A stretch of 64,000 bases of DNA from SHAN690 sp041391765. GTDB lineage: Bacteria > Bacteroidota > Bacteroidia > Flavobacteriales_G > Salibacteraceae. Both the position numbers and the translations under genes were made by a program. Every line of letters starts with the position of its first letter. Within the stretch, counting starts at the first letter, position 1. Shown here piece after piece: positions 63,587-64,000 of the stretch. The notes under the pieces were generated by a model, which did not search any database, had not been told where the DNA came from, and worked only from the letters and a program-made list of their open reading frames with translations. The stretch lies in contig JAWKNJ010000026.1 of assembly GCA_041391765.1 (NCBI GenBank), forward strand, positions 1 to 64,000, read 5' to 3'.

Positions 63587-64000
63587 AGGACGGGGACGTA
63601 TTTCAGTATTATTTCCCGGAGGTCTTCCGATTGAAATGGTTTTTCAATAAAGTCGTTCATTCCAGCAGCTGAAGCTTCATTTCTATTTTCCTGCAGCACA
63701 GCCGCGGTTAGAGCAATAATGGGAACATCTTGGTTTTTCTCCCTCATTTTTCGGCTGGCCTCCAACCCGTCCATGATCGGCATTTGGAGATCGAGAAAAA
63801 TAATGTCATAGTCGTGTTGTTCGAATGCCTCCAAGGCCAAAGCACCATCGCTTACAATTGTGGGTTCAATGTTCCACTTTTTTAGCATTTTAACCAATAC
63901 GAATCGGTTGACCGAATTGTCCTCTGCGGCAAGAATTCGAACTTTTGAAAGATTGGAATCGTTAGAACCTGCTGTTTCCAAGATGCTAAATTTGTTATAG
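63583..64000 (-). CDS. C-terminal receiver domain, probably of a hybrid kinase (5' end outside window)
   Basis: The frame is open to the window edge, so this is the 3' part of a longer gene. The visible 138 codons hold a complete receiver domain: RILAAEDNSVNRFVLVKMLK with the acidic residues, the phospho-acceptor Asp in IIFLDLQMPIMDGLEAS, Thr in IIALTAAVLQENR and Lys in GMNDFIEKPFQSEDL. A terminal receiver with the EDNSVNR start and the AL.AFEQ pattern is typical of hybrid histidine kinases. The kinase part would be beyond the edge. A TTG at 63981 could start a stand-alone regulator, but continued coding upstream argues against it. Confidence 0.8.
   Translation of the reverse strand, partial: YNKFSILETAGSNDSNLSKVRILAAEDNSVNRFVLVKMLKKWNIEPTIVSDGALALEAFEQHDYDIIFLDLQMPIMDGLEASRKMREKNQDVPIIALTAAVLQENRNEASAAGMNDFIEKPFQSEDLREIILKYVPVL

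Overview
The window looks like chromosomal DNA of a member of the Bacteroidota, most probably a Flavobacteriales-type bacterium. The signs are a giant secreted protein with SprB-type repeats, a PorP/SprF-type outer-membrane protein, a secreted protein ending in a type A sorting domain for the type IX secretion system (T9SS), a GldM-like domain, several SpoIIE-type phosphatases, a MauE/DoxX membrane protein, a zinc-free type B ribosomal protein L31 and many small lipoproteins. I cannot place it more narrowly. No rRNA, tRNA or CRISPR array was seen.

Layout. 1-5.8 kb: the 5' part of a giant surface protein. 6-12 kb: a 7TM-HD phosphodiesterase, thiolase, NlpC/P60 peptidase and a class V aminotransferase. 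11.9-16.7 kb: three tandem SpoIIE phosphatases with three different N-terminal sensor regions. 16.8-19 kb: an Rrf2-type regulator with a quinone-reductase-like protein and a LigB-type dioxygenase. 19-22 kb: small accessory genes. 22-27.5 kb: an accessory island (PD-(D/E)XK-like protein, AbiEi/AbiEii toxin-antitoxin pair, lipoprotein, repeat protein). It lies against the 5' end of a PIF1-like helicase (27.7-30 kb) and is punctuated by three copies of a 67-nt piece of that helicase gene. 30-37 kb: TonB receptor, ClpB and a LytTR/LytS-type two-component pair. 37-38.2 kb: two small secreted proteins, each preceded by a 21-bp-spaced direct repeat that may be the LytTR operator. 39.3-42.1 kb: an operon of Cys-rich lipoproteins, a MauE-thioredoxin fusion and a serine hydrolase. 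42.8-43.9 kb: glycosyltransferase. 44.3-49.2 kb: a large nuclease-helicase gene with helicase-associated repeats, broken in its middle. 49.5-54.9 kb: metallo-hydrolase, GNAT-nitrilase fusion, deoxyhypusine-synthase-like protein, CoA-binding protein and PorP/SprF protein. 55-59.4 kb: secreted proteins. 59.5-63.6 kb: L31, a GlmU-like protein and Lon. The right edge holds the end of a response-regulator-containing protein.

Sequence condition. Several genes are interrupted by single-base or few-base indels that cluster in short stretches (about 15.2, 20.05, 32.89-33.26, 42.5-42.6 and 46.0-47.77 kb), while protein-level conservation continues across them in shifting frames. In ClpB this looks more like local sequence error than decay. 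For the others the choice is open.

Working together. The clearest functional groups are the LytTR/LytS pair with its two putative target genes, the Rrf2 regulator with two 19-bp near-palindromic operators in front of itself and qorB, the AbiE pair with two inverted repeats in front of it, and the MauE-Cys-lipoprotein operon. The most unusual structure is the helicase-anchored, cassette-like accessory array at 22-27.7 kb.
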